A stretch of DNA of 8,482 nucleotides from contig NZ_DEXW01000060.1 in NCBI RefSeq assembly GCF_002364335.1, forward strand, positions 25,833 to 34,314. The letters are read 5' to 3'. This document shows positions 6,160 through 8,482 of the stretch, piece after piece (position 1 is the stretch's first letter; each line of letters opens with the position of its first letter). A program made the translations under genes and the position numbers. The stretch comes from Winogradskyella sp. UBA3174 (GTDB taxonomy: Bacteria; Bacteroidota; Bacteroidia; Flavobacteriales; Flavobacteriaceae). The notes beneath the pieces were generated by a model. It worked only from the letters and a program-made list of their open reading frames with translations, did not search any database and had not been told where the DNA came from.

Positions 6160-6882
6160 TTACTTAGTAAATAAACTTTTTAATTTTAAACTTATAACTC
6201 CAAAAATAGCTTCAGATATTATACTTCCGCTCATTTTTGATTTCCCTTGTGTTCTGTCTTTAAAAATAACAGGTATTTCTTTAATTTTAAAGCCTTTATT
6301 AGTTGCTTTAAATTTCATTTCTATCTGAAAGGCATAGCCAATAAATCTAATATTACTTAAATTTATAGTCTCTAAAACGCTGCGTTTATAACATACAAAA
6401 CCAGCTGTTGCGTCTTTAACACGCATCCGTGTTATCAATCTCACATACCTTGACGCTCCATAAGACAATAAAATACGAGACATTGGCCAATTAACTACTG
6501 TAATTCCCTTAACATACCTGGAGCCTACTGATACATCTGCACCATCAATAGCACAGGCATTATAAAGCTTTATAAGATCATCTGGATTATGAGAAAAATC
6601 AGCATCCATTTCAAAAATAAAATCATAATGTTTTTCTAAACACCAATTAAAACCAGCAATGTAAGCTGTGCCTAAACCACTTTTTTTATCGCGTTTTAAT
6701 AAAAATAAACGCTCTGGATATTCTTTTATAAGCGCATTTACTTTATGTGCTGTTTGATCTGGTGAGTTGTCATCTACCACAAGTACATGAAACACTTTTT
6801 CTTGTGAAAATACAGCTCTAATAATCGCTTCAATATTCTCAATCTCGTTGTATGTTGGGATGATGACTACTGCGTCAGACAT
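6160..6882 (-). CDS. Polyprenol-phosphate mannosyltransferase-like glycosyltransferase, family GT2
   Basis: A 240-residue glycosyltransferase with a GT-A fold, similar to dolichol/polyprenol-phosphate mannose synthase (Dpm1). These enzymes transfer mannose from GDP-mannose to a polyprenyl phosphate on the inner face of the membrane, giving a lipid-linked donor for periplasmic glycosylation. Motifs are IIPTYNE (7-13), VVDDNSPD (35-42), the metal-binding DAD (93-95) in EMDADFSHNP, GSRY (120-123), KDATAGF (156-162) and the acceptor-loop RTQGKSKMS (210-218). The length and the DADFSHNP and RT.GKSKMS motifs fit the single-domain Dpm1 type without C-terminal membrane helices; attachment would be peripheral. 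The donor sugar is inferred from family membership and could be another hexose. It is the first gene of the operon with dihydroorotase and the DUF4296 lipoprotein, and a consensus promoter box lies 45 bases upstream. Confidence 0.9.
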   Translation of the reverse strand: MSDAVVIIPTYNEIENIEAIIRAVFSQEKVFHVLVVDDNSPDQTAHKVNALIKEYPERLFLLKRDKKSGLGTAYIAGFNWCLEKHYDFIFEMDADFSHNPDDLIKLYNACAIDGADVSVGSRYVKGITVVNWPMSRILLSYGASRYVRLITRMRVKDATAGFVCYKRSVLETINLSNIRFIGYAFQIEMKFKATNKGFKIKEIPVIFKDRTQGKSKMSGSIISEAIFGVISLKLKSLFTK

Positions 6883-6926
6883 TTAAACTATTTAAAAACA
6901 CTTCTTTGAGTGGCATTATTATTTTA

Positions 6927-6934
6927 CAAAAGTA
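6927..6934 (-). promoter_or_regulatory. Promoter box of the GT2-pyrC-DUF4296 operon
   Basis: The - strand reads TACTTTTG here, an exact match to the Bacteroidota -7 box TAnnTTTG. The predicted start is near 6920, giving a leader of about 38 bases before the ATG at 6882. No clear TTG is seen at the -33 distance. It is the best match on this strand in the 143-base divergent spacer (6883-7025), which otherwise shows only AT-rich sequence. Confidence 0.6.
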
Positions 6935-7013
6935 AAGTTTTTAATGCAGTAAAGATGTAAAATATTTTTTTGAGTCTAGGAAAAAATCATGTGGTGTTAA
7001 ACTTTTTTCTTTA

Positions 7014-7021
7014 TAATTTAG
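7014..7021 (+). promoter_or_regulatory. Probable promoter box of the DUF4271-hemD transcript
   Basis: TAATTTAG matches TAnnTTTG at seven of eight positions and ends 4 bases before the ATG at 7026. That is the same distance as in the promoter at 282-289, so a leaderless or near-leaderless mRNA is again predicted. A clear -33 TTG is not seen. Confidence 0.42.
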
Positions 7022-7025
7022 CATT

Positions 7026-7676
7026 ATGCGAAATTTCATTACTCATAACTGGTTTACTATTTTTACGGTGTTGAGTCTAACCCTCGTTGTAGCAGCAAAA
7101 TATGTCAATGCATTACGTTTTAACGATTTTTTGCTCGTAATTAGCAATCCAAAATATTTAAAAATCTACTCGAGAGATCAAAAATTTATTGATATTTTTG
7201 ATGGTCTTCTTTTTATAAACCTTTCTATATCACTTAGCATATTTATTTACTTTGGGTATTCTACGTTTGTAACCCCATTAACTTTTGAGTTGGTTGAATT
7301 TTTGAAACTTCTATTTGCCGTTTCTACCATAGTGATTATAAAAACCCTTTTAGAACGACTTATAGGCAGTCTTTTTGAAGTTGATAACTTAATTGATGAC
7401 TATCTTTTTCAGAAAACAGCTTTTAAAAACTATTCTGGTATGTTACTTTTAATTACCAACCTTTTTTTATTATACAGTAACACCCATACTAATATTATTA
7501 TAATCATAGCATTTACTCTTGTTTTCCTCGTTAATCTTATCGGATTCTTTACATCATTTAAAAAACATCAAAAACTACTAATACCTAATTTTTTCTATTT
7601 TTTATTGTATCTTTGCGCTCTCGAAATTGGACCTTATATACTGTTATATAAGGTCATTACGGAGTATAACACTTAA
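7026..7676 (+). CDS. DUF4271 integral membrane protein
   Basis: A 216-residue inner-membrane protein recognised as DUF4271, a family of unknown function found mainly in Bacteroidota. About six hydrophobic segments can be seen, roughly at 9-27, 60-80, 93-113, 137-151, 155-177 and 186-209. The C-terminal LYLCALEIGPYILLYK stretch is the most characteristic part of the family. The LFEVDNLIDDYLFQKTAFKNYSG loop (117-138) lies between the third and fourth segments. No enzymatic motif is visible. hemD follows after 15 bases on the same strand. The pairing invites a link with haem synthesis or membrane biogenesis, but adjacency is the only evidence. A consensus promoter box and a perfect hairpin lie inside its last 70 bases, which could let hemD be expressed apart from it. 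Confidence 0.85.
   Translation: MRNFITHNWFTIFTVLSLTLVVAAKYVNALRFNDFLLVISNPKYLKIYSRDQKFIDIFDGLLFINLSISLSIFIYFGYSTFVTPLTFELVEFLKLLFAVSTIVIIKTLLERLIGSLFEVDNLIDDYLFQKTAFKNYSGMLLLITNLFLLYSNTHTNIIIIIAFTLVFLVNLIGFFTSFKKHQKLLIPNFFYFLLYLCALEIGPYILLYKVITEYNT
7608..7615 (+). promoter_or_regulatory. Possible internal promoter for hemD
   Basis: TATCTTTG is an exact match to the Bacteroidota -7 box TAnnTTTG and is followed by GC as in many flavobacterial promoters. It lies inside the DUF4271 coding region, 76 bases ahead of the hemD ATG. The predicted start would be near 7620, giving a leader of about 70 bases that contains the hairpin at 7630-7655. No -33 TTG is evident, and an AT-rich coding region can produce such a match by chance. 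Confidence 0.45.
7630..7655 (+). repeat. Perfect 11-bp inverted repeat at the DUF4271/hemD junction
   Basis: GACCTTATATA (7630-7640) and its exact reverse complement (7645-7655) enclose a CTGT loop. The repeat lies in the final codons of the DUF4271 gene and 36 bases before the hemD ATG. No T run follows, so it does not look like an intrinsic terminator. It may be an mRNA hairpin that affects processing or hemD translation, or an operator. Confidence 0.7.
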
Positions 7677-7691
7677 ATAAAGCGTTTACAT

Positions 7692-8441
7692 ATGAAAGTG
7701 AAAACGATTTTAGTATCGCAACCAGAGCCTAAAATAGAGAACTCTCCATACTACGATTTGCAAGAGAAGCAAAAGGTAAAAGTAGACTTCAGACCTTTTA
7801 TTCATGTAGAAGGTGTTTCAGCAAAAGATATTAGACAACAAAAAATAGAACTCAGCAAGTATACTGCTATTATACTAACCAGTAGAAACTCAGTAGACCA
7901 TTTTTTTAGAGTAGCAGATGAGATGCGCTTTAAAGTGCCAGATTCTATGAAATATTTTTGCCAGTCTGAAGCTGTTGCTTATTACTTACAGAAATACGTA
8001 GTTTATAGAAAACGTAAAATCTATGTTGGTAAACGTAATTTTGAAGATTTAATGCCTTTAATTAAAAAATATAAGGATGAAGTATTCTTATTACCTACTA
8101 CAGACAAAGTTAAACCTGTAATACTAGAAATACTAGATGATTTAGGTGTTAATTGGACACAAGCTACATTCTATAAGACTGTAATTAGTGACTTATCTGA
8201 TTTAACAAATGTCTATTATGATATTTTAGTATTCTTTAGCCCTTCTGGTATAGATTCTTTATTTCATAATTTCCCAGACTTTGAACAAAAAGATACACGT
8301 ATAGCTGTATTTGGAAACACTACCGTAAAAGCTGTAAAGGAAAAAGGACTGCGTGTAGATATTTCTGCACCAACACCAGAAACGCCATCTATGACCATGG
8401 CATTACAGAAATATATTGACTCAGTAAATAAAGGTAAGTAG
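7692..8441 (+). CDS. hemD: Uroporphyrinogen-III synthase
   Basis: A 249-residue cytoplasmic enzyme that closes hydroxymethylbilane, with inversion of ring D, to uroporphyrinogen III on the route to haem and related tetrapyrroles. The two-lobed HemD fold is poorly conserved, but these blocks fit the flavobacterial form: SQPEP (9-13), ILTSRNSVDHFF (61-72), the CQSEAVAYYLQK linker region (90-101), FYKTV (160-164) marking the second lobe, FFSPSGIDSLF (181-191), IAVFGNTTVKAV (204-215) and the C-terminal APTPETPSMTMALQKY (226-241). The length is as expected. The ATG at 7692 gives the family-typical MKVKTILVSQPEP start. It is downstream of DUF4271 by 15 bases; no other haem genes are in the window. 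Expression may come from read-through, from the internal promoter box at 7608-7615, or both. The 41 bases after the stop are AT-rich and may hold the start of a terminator cut by the window end. Confidence 0.93.
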   Translation: MKVKTILVSQPEPKIENSPYYDLQEKQKVKVDFRPFIHVEGVSAKDIRQQKIELSKYTAIILTSRNSVDHFFRVADEMRFKVPDSMKYFCQSEAVAYYLQKYVVYRKRKIYVGKRNFEDLMPLIKKYKDEVFLLPTTDKVKPVILEILDDLGVNWTQATFYKTVISDLSDLTNVYYDILVFFSPSGIDSLFHNFPDFEQKDTRIAVFGNTTVKAVKEKGLRVDISAPTPETPSMTMALQKYIDSVNKGK

Positions 8442-8482
8442 TTAAAAACTTATTTGATTATATAAAAAAAGCGATTCTAAAT

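Noticed and set aside
8442..8482. AT-rich tail with a run of A then GCGATT after hemD
   Set aside because: It could be the first half of a terminator, but the matching arm would be outside the window, so nothing can be confirmed.

Overview
The window looks like a core-genome segment from a member of the Bacteroidota, most likely family Flavobacteriaceae. Four things point there: very AT-rich DNA in both genes and spacers; a Por-type (T9SS) sorting tail; Bacteroidota-style promoter boxes (TAnnTTTG) instead of -35/-10 pairs, with no clear Shine-Dalgarno sites; and families largely confined to the phylum (DUF4271, DUF4296, the flavobacterial LuxE-like acyl-activating protein). Homology statements come from recognising motifs, not from a search.

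Layout. Bases 1-216 are the 3' end of a secreted protein gene with a type A T9SS sorting domain, closed by a strong terminator. Next on the + strand come a LuxE/PaaK-like adenylate-forming protein (294-1274) and a small exported YHS-domain protein (1322-1762), probably co-transcribed and ended by a second terminator. Facing them on the - strand is tyrS (tyrosyl-tRNA synthetase) with its own terminator, so two terminators lie back to back. tyrS is divergent from an extended-SDR NAD(P)-dependent reductase/epimerase (3340-4359). That gene converges, with 3 bases between stop codons, on a tight - strand operon read right to left: polyprenol-phosphate mannosyltransferase-like GT2, dihydroorotase, DUF4296 lipoprotein (gaps of 8 and 1 bases). 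Divergent from that operon are a DUF4271 membrane protein and uroporphyrinogen-III synthase (hemD) on the + strand.

Most genes are housekeeping: tRNA charging, pyrimidine synthesis, haem synthesis and lipid-linked sugar donor synthesis, mixed with envelope proteins of unknown role. I see no insertion sequence, prophage, CRISPR array, tRNA or defence island, and no spacer over 300 bases. I do not see a new multi-gene system. The points most worth checking are the dihydroorotase metal-site substitution (Gln where the usual HxH has its first His, plus a candidate bridging Lys), an 11-bp perfect hairpin just after a consensus promoter box ahead of hemD, a hairpin at the predicted transcription start of the SDR gene, near-leaderless promoters, and a misleading upstream start for tyrS.
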